Positions 1 to 12,600 of a stretch of 64,000 nucleotides of DNA are shown here, piece by piece; position 1 is the stretch's first letter; the number at the start of each line of letters is the position of its first letter. The translations under genes and the position numbers were made by a program. The stretch is from Craspedostauros australis (Eukaryota > Bacillariophyta > Bacillariophyceae > Mastogloiales > Achnanthaceae): contig JAMXDE010000005.1 in NCBI GenBank assembly GCA_026770025.1, forward strand, positions 3,224,001 to 3,288,000, written 5' to 3'. Under the pieces are notes generated by a model, which did not search any database, had not been told where the DNA came from, and saw only the letters and a list, made by a program, of their open reading frames with translations.

Positions 1-1548
1 TGTTCGACGGCGCTCGTGAGATGCGCAGATGCCATGGCAGATCGATACGATGATCCCAACGCGGGATCGGCCGCATCCTGCACGCTTCTCCTCTCACCTT
101 TGTGGCAGACTGTACCCCTTCAGCGACGACCATTCCTCCGTTCATACTCGTATTATACCATACTATCCGCGTATTCCTAGCTTGTACATGCCATCAGCGG
201 ACAGGCGACCATTGTGTTGCGGAGTCCGTGTGAGTGGGTCGTCGTTCACGACGGAGGCACAGCTCTTGTGACGCGCAGACACAACGTCTGTTTGTCAATG
301 CGGCGTTGACTGTTTCCATTTCCGTCAGTCTTGTGCAGTGCGTCTGTCTGTTGAAACTCCCTCCAAGATTACACAGACTGTCACCTTGGAAATTCTCAAT
401 CGTGGAAACTGTTGTTTCATTGTGGAGCGGAAGTGGCGACGGAACGAAAGGTGCTACGCTTTCGGTACAACAGAAGATCAAAGTCAGTCCACGACCGGGA
501 AAGATACTTTGCGCAAAGACAGCGGTTTTCCGCCTTGGTCATAATTGATTGGAGGCTGTGTGGTTGGATTTGGCCAAGATTCCATGACAACCTTCCATCT
601 GTCAAGATAGCAGTCCGCATTTCCTCTTCCCAACAACCACTGATCATCGAAGAGAAAAGCCGCACCAACGAGCCCTTCCGTTCGGGAACCAGCACCTTTG
701 CCGCCCCTGGGCAACGGAGGGGTGTAATACGCTCGTGCTTTCCCCACCAAGCACGTCCACCACTCGTTCTTGCGTTGGCATCGTTGCCCCTGGTCATGAA
801 CGGTGCGGCATGGGCACGTTCATCATCTGTGGGCGAATGGATGGTGCCTTCGCGAAATGGCACAAGGTTCGCATCCGAGGGATCCTGCGAAGCAACCGTG
901 CCGAACGAGTGCTTCGCAGCTGATTGATATCTCTGGCAGACGGCCAGCAAGGCGAAACCGCACTTCGGTGAGCACCCCTGTCACACGCCGGTCATGGACA
1001 TCTGTCCCTGCTAATTTCTCGAATCCAAACGCATCCCGTTTTGAGCTGTTACCGACAATGTGCGAGTTGTCTTGCACCGTCGAGCGAAACTGGTGGAATC
1101 CTCGTGTGAGAAACTGGGAGCCGCAATCTCTGAGAGGCGAATGCAGGCAGTTCAGAGCGCGGTGTGGTGTGGCGTGGTGTGGCACGGCATGAATACGAGC
1201 TGCGGCACCCTTGTTCACCGCACATACGAGTTGGACAAACCAAGCAGCAGTCGTTCTCTCAAGGGGAGACGCTCCTATCGACCAGCGAATAGCACGAAGC
1301 GATCCTCCCGTAATGGAAAGAAACACGCGATGGTCCCCACAGCGACCATCGCGCAAGCGAGCAGAAACCTCTGCCTCGCGCGATTGCAATCATGCAGAGG
1401 ACACGAACAGCCCACAAATTGCATCCGCACCTCCTCCTCAAACATCACAAGTGCACCGCACAACACCTATTATATGCACCAATATTTGAGACAATAGTCC
1501 TCACCGCACCGCGCCACACCTCAGTACGTACGTCAAGCCAAACCAATC
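1..1548. other. Upstream region of STAND gene 1, no supported gene
   Basis: GC-rich sequence before the first STAND gene. Several open frames of 100-190 codons overlap each other on both strands between about 410 and 1390, but none resembles a known family and several would start at GTG. I treat it as intergenic plus promoter. It does not share the 1-kb upstream block found before STAND genes 2-4. Confidence 0.4.
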
Positions 1549-4500
1549 ATGGAGATCCAACATGCCCAAATCTGTTTTGACGACCTCCCAGCGTCTATCG
1601 GTGAGTTCCAAAAGGACGGATGCTCCTCCACAGGAGCAGCGGAGGAAGGAGAACAGAACGCCAGCACCTCCTTCTCTTCCATCGACGATGGATCTGGCAT
1701 AGCCAAAGACGACGCCAACCCTAACACCAACACCATGAACGACGGTGGGACTGGTGCCGCTGGCCCCTCAAGCGGCGTCGCTCCATGGAAGGACACATCG
1801 CAATTCCTCGGTCGCGAGGCGGAGCTCGAACAGCTCAAAGCTCTGAAGGACAAGGTCATCGGGGAGCACCAGAGCAATGCCACTCTCCCTGCACCGGAAT
1901 CATCTGCTGATGAGGCCAAGGACAAGGCCAAGGCACCACCACTACCCAAATCAATGCCAAGCAAGAGACTCGAAGTGTATCCAGCAGCACTAGTCTGGGG
2001 TGTCAGTGGTACAGGAAAGTCCGCTCTCGTCGACCACTTCCTCGACACGTGCTGCATCTGCAACACTGGCGTCGACCAGAAGCAGCAGAAGCAGCAGCTG
2101 AACAACAATCAAGCAGCGACAGCGCCATCTTGCTCCTGCTGCTACGTCCTTCGCGGAAAGTATGACGAGTACACAGGAAAGAGTGACCCATTCTCGGCCA
2201 TCGTGCAGGCCATTCAAGACTTCACGACCCAGCTCAAGAACGGACCCAAGGAAGAACTCGATCGCATGCGTGAATGCGTGCGGAAGGCCTTCCCCACTGG
2301 TGGACTGCGTCCAATGGTGAAAGTGGTGCCATCTCTGTCCATCCTGACGTCGAAGTCCACACGAGGCGACGCCTCCGTCATGAGCCAGTCCGTCAGCCAC
2401 CGCGATGACTGCAGCATGAGCATGCATGGCAGCCAACTCAACGGCGACTCGTCCTCACCGGCGGCAGATGGAGTCATGACAGAAAAGGCGTGGAACCAAC
2501 TTCAGTACATATTTGGCCAGTTCATCAGGGCAGTCTCGACGAAGGAACGACCCATCTACATGTTCCTCGACGATCTGCAGTGGTCCGCCGAGGTTGGCCT
2601 CAACCTGATCGCCCAAGTGGTGGCTGACCCAGGGCTCAAGAACTTCCTCTTGCTGGGCGCCATCCGCCAGGACACCAACCCGCACACTGACGAACCGCTG
2701 GATCTCACCCCCGACCATCCTCTGGCACGGTGCCTCGTCGCGCCGCTGTCGCCAGATGCTGCCATCGATAGCAACCAAAAGGCAGCTGCTGGCCCTGATG
2801 ATGGATCAACTATGTCCGCGGCCACATCGTTGTCTCAAGCCAGCAAGCGCCGTCATACGCGAAGCCTCCAGCAGATCACCATCACGAACCTCACTCTGGA
2901 TGACATGACGGCATGGCTCTCGAGCATGCTGGACTGCAACGACATCGAAGATCTGTCCGAGAAGCTCCACGCCAAGACAGAGGGTAACGTCTACTTCACC
3001 TTGCAGGCTCTCGAAGAACTCGAAAGGAAGGGCATCCTCGCCTTCAACCCCATTTCCCAGCAATGGGAATGGAGTCTTTCCAACCCAGAGGACGACGATG
3101 ATAGCAACGCCGGCAGCGCCCAGCTGCCCATCAGCAATAGCATCATCGGCATCATCGAGTCCAAGCTGCGTGGCCTCCCGCTGCAGCTGCAGCAGATTCT
3201 ATCGGTTGCCGCCTACATCCGATCGATGTTCGACGTCTCCGTGCTGCTTCGCGTCCTCGAGAACGAGTGCAAGCATGTGGATGGTGAGATCGACTCCATG
3301 GCCCGTATCTCCTCCAAGCAAGAACTCTCCGACGTGCTGGAAACTGCAGTTCTGGAGCGTCTGATCTCCAACCCCATCGGAGGTACCAAGTATCACTTTG
3401 CGCACGATCGCATCCAGCAGGCCGCACAGGGCATGATCCCAGCCGGCGAGGCCCGTGACAAGCTGCGCGTGCGCATCGGTCACTGCTTGCTGAAGATGTA
3501 CCGACGCCTGCAGCTCCATCTCCAAAGTGAGCAAGAGGATGACAGCGATGAGAATCGTGGAGCGAAGCATGGGCTCAAGGAGGGGAGCGGAACCGCGGTG
3601 CAAGACAGCACCAACATGTCGTCTCAATCTACGCATTCGACAACGTCGGCCGAAACCTTCACTTCAACCTTCACCACTTCCGAGGTAGATGACGGTCTCC
3701 TGTTCGTGGCCGCGGACCACTTGAACAGCGTACAGGCCAAGAATCACATGTTCACCGTCACCATGAACCTGGAGGTCGGCGAGAAGGCCTTGGAGATGGC
3801 GGCCCTGGAGTCGGCTGTCGGGTACCTGCAGAAGGCACACACCGCATTGCGTCGTGTGCGAAGCAGCGCATCTTCCAGCACATCCCACAAGACTGGCGGT
3901 TCTGCCAGCACCCGAGTCGCTGCCAGCCCATCGATCTGGGACAGCGACGAGCACTACGACATCTGCTTGCAGGTCTGCAGCAAGCGTGCTGACGTCGAAC
4001 TGTCGCTAGGCAACTACGAAGTGGGTTACAGTCTCAGCAACGAAGTCCTGGAAAGAGCGCGGTCGTTGGAGGACAAGACGTCGACGTACTTCTCCATGGC
4101 AAGAGCCTTGGGCAGACAGGACCGTCACGGAGAAACTCTGGACGTAGAGCTGCGTCTCCTCCAGTCGTTGAAATCGTTCCCCAAGCGATGGTACTCGCTA
4201 CACATCGCGAGGTACATGATGAAGATCAAATCCTTCATGAAGAAGCACACTAATGAAGAGATTCTCGCGCGCCCATGGATGACAGATTCAAAGAAGCTAT
4301 TCGCCATGAAGATCGCCGCGGACTTCGCATCGTGCGCCAAGGCAGTGAACAAGATGCTCATGGTGATCCTCAATCTCTGCAAGATGATGGCCATGACCAT
4401 CAAGTATGGCATCTGCGGAGACTCCGCGGGTGCCATTGTCTCGTACGGATTCGTGATGGGCAGCCTGGGAGACCAAGCCATGGCCGAACGTTGCATGGCC

Positions 4501-5739
4501 CTTGGTGAGCATATCCTCGATCATGTACAAGGGCGGCAATTCGAGGGCAACTTCCGCTTCATTTCGGCTTATTACATCATCCCATACAGCCATACCTTCA
4601 ACGATATGCTGGCGCAGTTCAGACGGGGCTACTTGAATTCGATGGAATTGGGCGAATTCGGCATCGGCCTCATGAACTATCAATGCTGCATCCTAATGGG
4701 GTTTTCGTTTGGGTTGGAATTGAGCTCGCTGAGCAAGGGCTACGACGAAGTCCTCGAACAGCTGCAAACCTACAAAATCACAGCACACAGTGGCCAAGCA
4801 GAACACATGAAAGTGTTGTTCGATTGGTTCATGGAAAAGGCCCCCATCGACTGGAACGAGATCGATCAGCTGGCTCTTCGTGATGCCCGAACGGAGCCGC
4901 TCGACCCATCCGAAGTTATCCAGAAAGCCATGGTGAATTACACCCGAGGTTACGCGGCATTCTACCATCGGCGGTATGCCCAGGCGGAACGACTACTCGG
5001 CAACTTTTTGTTCATTTGCACAGGAGAAGTGTCGACGATGGTCAAGGTCGGGGAGACGTTCCTGATTGGGATCATCACCGCGGCAAAATACAGGCAGACA
5101 GGAAACAACCGCGACCTGGCCACCGTGCGCAAGCTAATCAAGCAGCTGAGGACGATCATCAAGACCAGAGGTCGGACCTGGGCTCACGAAGCTCTCCTGT
5201 TGGAAGCCGAAGAGGTCGCGATCAGCACGAAGAACAAAGTCCACTCCAAGATCCAGCATGCCTACAACCTTGCGATCATCGCATCAACCAAGGCCGGTTG
5301 CATCCATGACGTTGCTCTCGCCAACGAGCTGGCCGGAGAGCACTTCGCAGAGCACGGCTCCAAGGAGATGGTTGGTAACTACTTCGTTCACGCCGTCGAC
5401 TACTACAAGGCGTGGGGCTGTAAGAGCAAGGTCACCGAGATCAAGAAGCGGCGCAAGCAGTACTTGAAGACCCTCAACGATCCGGAACGTCAGCGTCCGG
5501 AGGGTCTCACCGACGATGGCAACGGCAACTATCTCTTCGGGATCACCCGGGACACTTTCACTGGGGCCATCACCACCAGATGTTCTGAACTCGATGTCTT
5601 TTCTGATCGCAGCAAGGGCGGCGCTGGCTCCGGGTCTGGTGGCAATGTGCTGGTGCTCGGATCGGAGCTTGGGGATGGTCTGGATGGTTCCGTGGGCGTC
5701 GATGAAGATGACTTCTCTGTGCTGACAGACATAGATTAA
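1549..5739 (+). CDS. STAND-type predicted ATPase with TPR-like repeats (copy 1)
   Basis: Single-exon gene of 1396 residues starting at an ATG. The phosphate-binding loop GVSGTGKS is at residues 151-158 and the Walker B string MFLDDLQW at 338-345, an arrangement typical of AAA_16/COG3899 'predicted ATPase' STAND proteins. A helical or winged-helix region lies at about 525-580, followed by the COG3899-like block around YHFAHDRIQQAAQ (about 614-650). From about 700 to 1310 the protein is helical and TPR-like, ending in a WGCKSKV segment. The last 90 residues are Gly/Asp-rich and finish with SVLTDID. Unlike bacterial relatives, no kinase, cyclase or DNA-binding output domain is present. The N-terminal 85 residues are low-complexity, with no targeting signal recognised. 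It lacks the DKTK repeats of copies 2-4. It converges on a P450 gene 271 bp downstream. The family assignment is firm; the role (signal-sensing NTPase) is inferred. Confidence 0.9.
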   Translation: MEIQHAQICFDDLPASIGEFQKDGCSSTGAAEEGEQNASTSFSSIDDGSGIAKDDANPNTNTMNDGGTGAAGPSSGVAPWKDTSQFLGREAELEQLKALKDKVIGEHQSNATLPAPESSADEAKDKAKAPPLPKSMPSKRLEVYPAALVWGVSGTGKSALVDHFLDTCCICNTGVDQKQQKQQLNNNQAATAPSCSCCYVLRGKYDEYTGKSDPFSAIVQAIQDFTTQLKNGPKEELDRMRECVRKAFPTGGLRPMVKVVPSLSILTSKSTRGDASVMSQSVSHRDDCSMSMHGSQLNGDSSSPAADGVMTEKAWNQLQYIFGQFIRAVSTKERPIYMFLDDLQWSAEVGLNLIAQVVADPGLKNFLLLGAIRQDTNPHTDEPLDLTPDHPLARCLVAPLSPDAAIDSNQKAAAGPDDGSTMSAATSLSQASKRRHTRSLQQITITNLTLDDMTAWLSSMLDCNDIEDLSEKLHAKTEGNVYFTLQALEELERKGILAFNPISQQWEWSLSNPEDDDDSNAGSAQLPISNSIIGIIESKLRGLPLQLQQILSVAAYIRSMFDVSVLLRVLENECKHVDGEIDSMARISSKQELSDVLETAVLERLISNPIGGTKYHFAHDRIQQAAQGMIPAGEARDKLRVRIGHCLLKMYRRLQLHLQSEQEDDSDENRGAKHGLKEGSGTAVQDSTNMSSQSTHSTTSAETFTSTFTTSEVDDGLLFVAADHLNSVQAKNHMFTVTMNLEVGEKALEMAALESAVGYLQKAHTALRRVRSSASSSTSHKTGGSASTRVAASPSIWDSDEHYDICLQVCSKRADVELSLGNYEVGYSLSNEVLERARSLEDKTSTYFSMARALGRQDRHGETLDVELRLLQSLKSFPKRWYSLHIARYMMKIKSFMKKHTNEEILARPWMTDSKKLFAMKIAADFASCAKAVNKMLMVILNLCKMMAMTIKYGICGDSAGAIVSYGFVMGSLGDQAMAERCMALGEHILDHVQGRQFEGNFRFISAYYIIPYSHTFNDMLAQFRRGYLNSMELGEFGIGLMNYQCCILMGFSFGLELSSLSKGYDEVLEQLQTYKITAHSGQAEHMKVLFDWFMEKAPIDWNEIDQLALRDARTEPLDPSEVIQKAMVNYTRGYAAFYHRRYAQAERLLGNFLFICTGEVSTMVKVGETFLIGIITAAKYRQTGNNRDLATVRKLIKQLRTIIKTRGRTWAHEALLLEAEEVAISTKNKVHSKIQHAYNLAIIASTKAGCIHDVALANELAGEHFAEHGSKEMVGNYFVHAVDYYKAWGCKSKVTEIKKRRKQYLKTLNDPERQRPEGLTDDGNGNYLFGITRDTFTGAITTRCSELDVFSDRSKGGAGSGSGGNVLVLGSELGDGLDGSVGVDEDDFSVLTDID

Positions 5740-6010
5740 GACACGCATATGTGGGCAAACGCACCATACTATGCAATACACGTACGTGCGAGGACCATGT
5801 CTTTGCACGTTTGATGCACAAGCAGTAGTAAAGAATGAGTAGTATATGCATTTATTATTTGCAACAGCGAGCCCGAGCTGATCCCATGTTCTGCTTCGGT
5901 GGACAACCATGCTGGAGGCAAACTGTTCGTTTGGACTGTGGCAATCAGTTCAGTTGCGCGGACGTGATGTAAAAACGAATTGTAGTCGCGACACTTGTAG
6001 CAGCGCCGCT

Positions 6011-7871
6011 TCATCGTTGCCTTGGCTTGATGGTCAGACCGACGTCGTTCGTTGGTTCTAGCACCCCGCACGCATCTCGGCCCTGATCAAGCCCAGTTTC
6101 CCCCTCCACCTTGACGTCGAATTGATAGATCAAGCCGGCCACGAAGTTCTTGGCCGCAGTCGCCACAAATTTGCGGCCTGGACAGTAGTGCGCACCGCCT
6201 CCAAAGCCTCGGAACGGGTCCTGAATGACTTCGCCTTCCTTGGTGCGGTATACCTTCTTCTTTCCCGTGCTTGGATCTGGTAAGAAACGGTCCCGTTGGA
6301 ATTCGGATGGGTTTTCGAAAACGTGCTCGTCATGGTGCAACATCGGAAGGTACATGATGATCGCTTCACCTTCCTTCATTTCGTATTTGCTTTGACGTCC
6401 GCTCTTCAGCTTCAAGTCCAACACGAAGTCCTTCATCGCACGACGCGACACTATGGTGTACTGCGACATCCGGATGGATTCCTTGAGCACAGCCTCTGCG
6501 CGCTCCATTTCATTCACTTCATCCATGGTGAATGTGCCGTCGAAGGGAGCGTCATCGGCAGACCGCTTGGATAGAATAGCGTCGGCCTCTTCTCGGAGGT
6601 GCTTCATGGTGTCCTGGCTGCTGCATACGAAGTACAGCATCCAGAATATCGACGGAATGAAGTTGGTGACTGATGACCATAACTGCAGGGACATGGAGGA
6701 ATGTGCGAGAAAAACAGATTAGTGTAGAGCAGAACAGAGCAGCGTTGCATGGTCGGTAGGATGCAAAAAAGAGAAGAGGGACGAGGAGGGCGACTTCCCA
6801 TCATTGTGTGAGCTGCTGTAATAAGCGTGCCGTATTGGTCGAACAGTCACATCATCATGGTGGAAATAGAACGATTCCATCCTAGCGTGTTGCAGGCCGC
6901 TGCGCTCGGACGCAAAAAAGTGTTGCACGTACCAATAGAAGCAGGCAGTCCGTGATGTCATCGTTGGTTCCGTTGTGCTTGCTGCAGAGGCGGTTTCGTT
7001 CCAGTACGAAGTCCGACGGCTGAAACGAGTCCGACCTCAAGAAGGCCTTGATCCTTTCGCGGGCCTCGTATGCCGGCTTGTTGGCCTTCTTGACGTCTTG
7101 GCCTTTCGCCACATTGAGGATCGCAGCGTCGAACTTCCAATACGACTCGCAAAACTCATCGTCAAACGCAGAATTCGATATGATTGTTTGGAGGACGGCA
7201 TTGAAGATCACCTTGCGGGTGAAGTCCCGCAGCTGGAATTGAGCTCTGCCATCACCGGATTGCTCCATGCAGATCTTGACTCGGTCCATCAGCAACGATT
7301 GCAATCGCTTGTTGGTCACCGCCAATCCGTCCTTGGTCGCCAACAGCTTGTGCGTCACGTTGTTAATGGGCTTGCGCACGGGGCCGTAGATGAATTCGCC
7401 TGTTTGCGCGTTGCCGCCGAACATGTTTTCGCACAAGGGCTCAAACATTGGGCGCATGGATAGCGTATCCATCCCAAAACGAAACACAGCCTGGAAGATG
7501 ACTGGATCTGTGACGATGTGCATCGTTTCGCCGGCCACGAGAATTGAGACCATCGGTGCTCCCTCCACCTCCTCGCGATACTTCTGGGCAAGACCGCCAA
7601 ACCCAAGCTTCACAAGCTGCAAGGTGTTTCCAAGCCATGGGATCCAATGCGGGATCCTTGGTGGCCGTCCAGGCTTCTCATCTTGGGCTCGAGCCGATTT
7701 GGCTATTGATCCGCCCAACTGGAGACCAGAGAGCCGGCGGATGCCCAAGGTGGCCACCGCAAATACCAAAAAGGCAGTGGCGACCAACGATGCGGTATCG
7801 TGGCCAGAATCAAGCCTGCCAAAGGCAGATGCAGTTACGTTGACTGGAGCAGAGACGACGGATCCGAACAT
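6011..7871 (-). CDS. Cytochrome P450 (two exons, CYP7/8-like I-helix)
   Basis: Two exons joined in phase 0: 7871-6933 and 6682-6011, giving about 536 residues. The 250-nt intron has a GTACGT donor and a CTGCAG acceptor. An N-terminal hydrophobic stretch (about residues 28-47) would anchor it in the ER membrane. Visible P450 hallmarks are a K-helix ExxR (ESIR), an RFLPD segment, and the heme loop FGGGAHYCPGRK, whose Cys codon is at 6182-6184. The exon junction falls in the I-helix, where LWSSVTNFIPSIFW resembles the CYP7/CYP8 clan rather than the usual AGxxT. The reaction would be a heme monooxygenation; the substrate cannot be read from sequence. It is convergent with STAND copy 1, and the same pair recurs at 27487-33857. 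Confidence 0.88.
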
Positions 7872-8667
7872 GGTCGACCTTGATGATTGACTCGGTGGTG
7901 ATGGGATGGAGGCCGAGAATTATGATCGTTCTGCTGGTCACATGTGATGAAAGCGCATGGGTTGAGCTGGTTGCGTTGTGTCTCCGCTTCGTTGTTTATC
8001 GTGCCATCACACTCCATGGCGCGAGTTGTTGATTGTCACCATCGTGCCGATGTCGCTTTTGCTCCTCCTCTTGTCGATCTCGGGCCGTTTCCTACCTTCC
8101 TATCGCTCATGGGTGCAAGACGGAGTGGTGGAGCAGAGAGTAGCAGGTTCTCGTGCAGGAGGCCCTATTCAGCTCCTTTTCCCATGTCTGGAGTTCCTGC
8201 CGTGGGTGACGAAGAGAGCGATGCTCCTGTCGAAGGATCTGCAACACGAGGACTGTACGCACCCAATGCCTCGTACACGTAGCCATGTGCGAATACGTGG
8301 GCGACTCTCTCTCCCTTGGCTCCTGCTGTTGGGAGGCATTTTCGTAGTTCCTATCCAACCAAAGGCGACGGAGAGGAAGAGAAATAGCAACAGATGGCGC
8401 TTGGATAATTTCGAAGTCTCCCACGATCGTGGCTGCCATCACTCCTTGCACGTGAGAAACTCCATCCTGGCCTCTCTCCAGAGAGGATGTGGACCAGCGG
8501 GACAACGTGGGTTTCGATGGTGTCCAGAGTGGTGTGTTGGGTGGCGCGAACGACCACAATTCTGACAACTTCGCGCGAATCCAACTTCTGGTGGGTACAG
8601 ATGTGCGCGTGTTGGACAGCGCTCGTTGTTGGTGGTGGTATCAACGGTAAAATATATAATAGTGTTT
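7872..8667. other. P450 upstream region, no supported gene
   Basis: This stretch separates the P450 start from the duplicated upstream block of STAND gene 2. A 195-codon plus-strand frame at 7978-8565 would have to begin at GTG and resembles nothing known to me. It probably contains the P450 promoter on the minus strand. Confidence 0.4.
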
Positions 8668-9658
8668 ATCCAGTTCACTTAGATCGATCGAGTCAAACGT
8701 TCGTGTTTGAGTAAATAAAATCAATGGATATAATACCACAACCTCCGTACAAATGCTGTATTGAGTGCAATTATGCAATTCACCGGAGCTCCTTCGAAAC
8801 CAGGATTCAAGAAGCACAATCATCTTTGATCGTTCCCTCTGTCATGAATGACATAATTCCAGTCATATATGGTCATGGATATGTCACCCCAAGAGGCTTC
8901 AATTGTACGTGGCAACCACGAACAGGACTGGTTTTCACGCCAACAAAAACGAACGCTTGTTTCTCCAGCACGTCCAATTCATCCTCAGGTATTCGCGCGG
9001 CAACAAAGCCTGCGTCATTTGGTCATCTTTCCGTCGCCGTCGTCGTCAATCTGGTCCATCACGAGGGGGCCAATCAGTCGGAAGAGATTCAAGTAGGAAA
9101 CGGTCGCACCATCGATAAATCAAGTTTCGCAAAGAAACACACGATTGGCGCTCGTCTGGTCTTGATATTTGTATCAACCATCCACGGTTTCATTCGCATT
9201 CATGAAAAAACGTGACGAAGAAGGAAGTGGCTCGTCACATCTTCGCCGACGATGCGCCTTGGGCCTTCTGGCACGATCATTGCCTCTTCGCGATGAAATT
9301 CCGCACATTTTTTGGGTGGAGGCATCAACAACGCGACCAGTGCCCGCCGCTGTGAACACACAACACCACAACAGTTTTCTTCGCGAAGTTGTTGCTGGCA
9401 TGTGCGAGAGAGTCAACACAAGACCAACAACAACAACACGGATCACGCTTTCCCTTGTGTTTGTGTCAGAATCACTCGTTGGGATCCCGCAACAGAAAAC
9501 GAGGAAGACGACCCCTCCTGCGCGCGCGTGTAGACTGTCTCAGCATCTCAAAAAGCTGTCAACCAAAAGACCATCATAAAATTGACATGCTGCAGAAGTC
9601 GATCATCTCTGCATCTCTTTGCGCGCACAAGTTACTCTAATCTCACCCACACCGCGCC
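8668..9658. repeat. Duplicated upstream block A (before STAND gene 2)
   Basis: About 1 kb of sequence shared with blocks at 15150-16284 and 26495-27486, each immediately before a near-identical STAND gene. The similarity includes a stretch around 8770-9110 that stays open in all three plus frames in all copies. That suggests conserved or recently copied DNA rather than protein. The final 100 bp up to the ATG is nearly invariant between copies and should hold the core promoter and 5' UTR. Confidence 0.75.
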
Positions 9659-12600
9659 ATGCAAGTCGAACAGTACCATCTCCGCGCGAGCAAGGCGCCG
9701 ATTGTTGGAGATTTTCAAGAAGATGAGTATTCTCCCTTCGAGGAAGAACATCACTCCAATACCAAAACCAACCCCGGTACCGAAACCACTCCTAATGCTA
9801 TCGGAACCTCCAACGCACCTGATGCCGCTGGCCCCTCAAGCGGCGTCGCTCCATGGAAGGACACATCGCAATTCCTCGGTAGAGAGGCAGAGCTCGAACA
9901 GCTCAAAGCTCTGAAGGACAAGATCATCGGGGAGCACCAGAGCAATGCCACTCCCCCTGCACCGGAATCATCTGCTGATGAGGACAAGGACAAGACCAAG
10001 GACAAGACCAAGGACAAGACCAAGGACAAGACCAAGGCAACAACGCCAGCACCCAAACCAAAGCCAAGCAAGAGACTCGATGTGCATCCAGCCGTTCTGG
10101 TCTGGGGTGTCAGCGGTACAGGAAAGTCTGCTCTCGTCGATCACTTCCTCGACACGTGCTGTATCTGCAACACTGGCGTCGACCAGAAGCAAACGAAGAC
10201 CGAACAAGCGGATGCAGGCGATGCAGCACCATCTTGCTCCTGCTGCTACGTTCTTCGTGGAAAGTATGACGAGTACACGGGTCAGAGTGACCCGTTCTCG
10301 GCCATCGTCCAAGCCCTCCAAGACTTCACGACCCAACTCAAGAACGGACCCAAGGAAGAACTCGATCGCATGCGTGAATGCGTGCGGAAGGCCTTCCCCA
10401 CTGGCGGACTTCGTCCAATGGTGAAAGTGGTGCCATCTCTCTCCATCCTGACGCCCAAGTCCACACGAGGCGACGCCTCCGTCATGAGCCAGTCCGTCAG
10501 CCGCCGCGATGACTACAGCCTGAGCATGCACGGCAGCCAGATGAACGGCGACGCACCGTCATCAGGGTCGGGTGGAGCAATCACCGAAAAGGCATGGAAC
10601 CAGCTCAAGTACATCTTCGTACAGTTCATCAAGGCAATCTCGACGAAGGAACGACCCATCTACATGTTCCTCGACGATCTGCAGTGGTCCGCTAACATCG
10701 GACTGGATCTGATCGCGCATATGGTGGGCGATCCAGCGATCAGACATTTCATGTTACTGGGCGCCATCCGCCAGGACACCAACCCACACACCGACGAACC
10801 ACTGGATCTCACTCCCGACCATCCTCTGGCACGATGCCTCGTCGCGCCGCTGTCGCCAGATGCTGCCATCGATAGCGACCCAAATGCAGCTGCTGGGCCT
10901 GACGATGCATCAGTCATGACCGCAACCACGGCAATGTCCCAAGTGGGCAAGCGTCGTTATCCAAGAAGTCTGCGCCAGATCACGATCACCAACCTCACGC
11001 TGGACGACATGACCGCATGGCTCTCGAGCATGCTGGACTGCAACGACATCGAAGATCTGTCCGAGAAGCTCTACGCCAAGACAGAGGGTAACGTCTACTT
11101 CACCTTGCAGGCTCTCGAAGAGCTCGAAAGGAAGGATATCCTCGCCTTCAACCTCCTTTCTCAACGATGGGAATGGAGCCTTTCCAACCCAGAGGATGAC
11201 GATGATAGCAACGCCGGCAGCGCCCAGCTGCCCATCAGCGACAACATCCTCGGTATCATCGAGTCCAAGCTGCGAGACCTTCCCATGCAGCTGCAACAGA
11301 TCCTGTCAGTTGCTGCCTACATCCGATCGACGTTCGAGATCTCTGTGCTGCTCAGGGTGCTCCAGAACGAGTGCAAGCATGTGGATGGTGAGATCGACTC
11401 CATGGAACGCATATCGACCGCCCAAGACCTCTCCGACATGCTGGAGACTGCAGTTCTGGAGCGTCTGATCTCCAACCCCATCGGTGGTACCAAGTATCAC
11501 TTCGCACATGATCGCATCCAGCAGGCGGCACAGGGCATGATCCCAGCCGGCGAAGCTCGCGACAAGCTGCGTGTGCGCATCGGGCACTGCTTGCTGAAGA
11601 TGCATCGACGCATGCAGGTTCGCCGTCAGCATGAGCAAGAGGAGGAGTTTGAAGAGACTCTGGAGGTCAACCATGGACACAAGAAGGCAAGCGGGATGGA
11701 AGCTCAAGACAAGTTCAACATGTCTTCTCAATCTACGCATTCGACAACGTCGGCCGAAACGTTCACTTCGACCTTGACCACTTCAGAAGTCGACGACGGT
11801 CTCCTGTTCGTGGCCGCGGACCACTTGAACAGCGTACCAACCAAGGACCATATTTTCTCTGCCACCATGAACATGGAGGTGGGTGACAAGGCCCTGGAGA
11901 TGGCAGCCCTCGAATCTGCCGTCGGATACCTGCAAAAGGCACATGCTGCGTTGCAGCGCGTGAGAAGTAGCGCACCGACGAAGACCTCCAGCAAGACCAA
12001 GGGATCTGCCAAAACCCAAGCCGCTCCCAGCCCATCCATCTGGGACAGCGATGAGCACTACGATCTCTGCCTGCACATATACTGCGCGCGTGCTGACGTT
12101 GAGCTGTCGCTGGGTAACTTTGAAGTCGGCTACAAGCTGTGCGACGAAGTGCTGGAGAGAGCCCGCTCGTTGGAGGACAAGATGGCGACTTACCTCTCCA
12201 TGGGAAGAGCCTTGGCCAGACAGGACCGCCATGCGGAAACCATGGCTGTGGAGCTGCGCTTGCTCCGGTCATTGAAGAGCTTCCCCAAGCGATGGTACGC
12301 GTTCCACATCATGAGATGCATGATGAAGATCAAGTCTTTCCTGAAGAAGAACACTAACGAGGAGATCCTCTCAAGACCACTCATGACGAACCCAAAGAAG
12401 CTCTTCGCCATGAAGGTTGGCGCCGACTTCGCCATTTGCACAAAGTCGACCGGCAACATGCTCATGGTGATCCTCAACCTCGGCAAGATGTTGTCCACCA
12501 CCATCAAGTACGGCATCTGCAAGGAATCAGCCAGCGCCTTCGTCACCTACGGCCTCGTCATTTGCAACATGGGAGACCAAGCTACAGCAGAACGCTGCAC

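Noticed and set aside
400-1390. Overlapping 170-190 codon frames on both strands upstream of STAND gene 1
   Set aside because: GC-rich sequence keeps several frames open at once. No motif, signal peptide or family likeness favours any of them.
8724-9215. 163-codon frame in block A with related frames in blocks B and C
   Set aside because: All three plus frames are open across the same stretch, the copies are broken differently, and block B changes its start. The conservation is explained by recent DNA duplication, not protein constraint.
11763-12272. Long antisense frames opposite the STAND genes, repeated in every copy
   Set aside because: They mirror the codon pattern of the sense gene, and their conservation follows from the sense strand. 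They have no recognisable domain.
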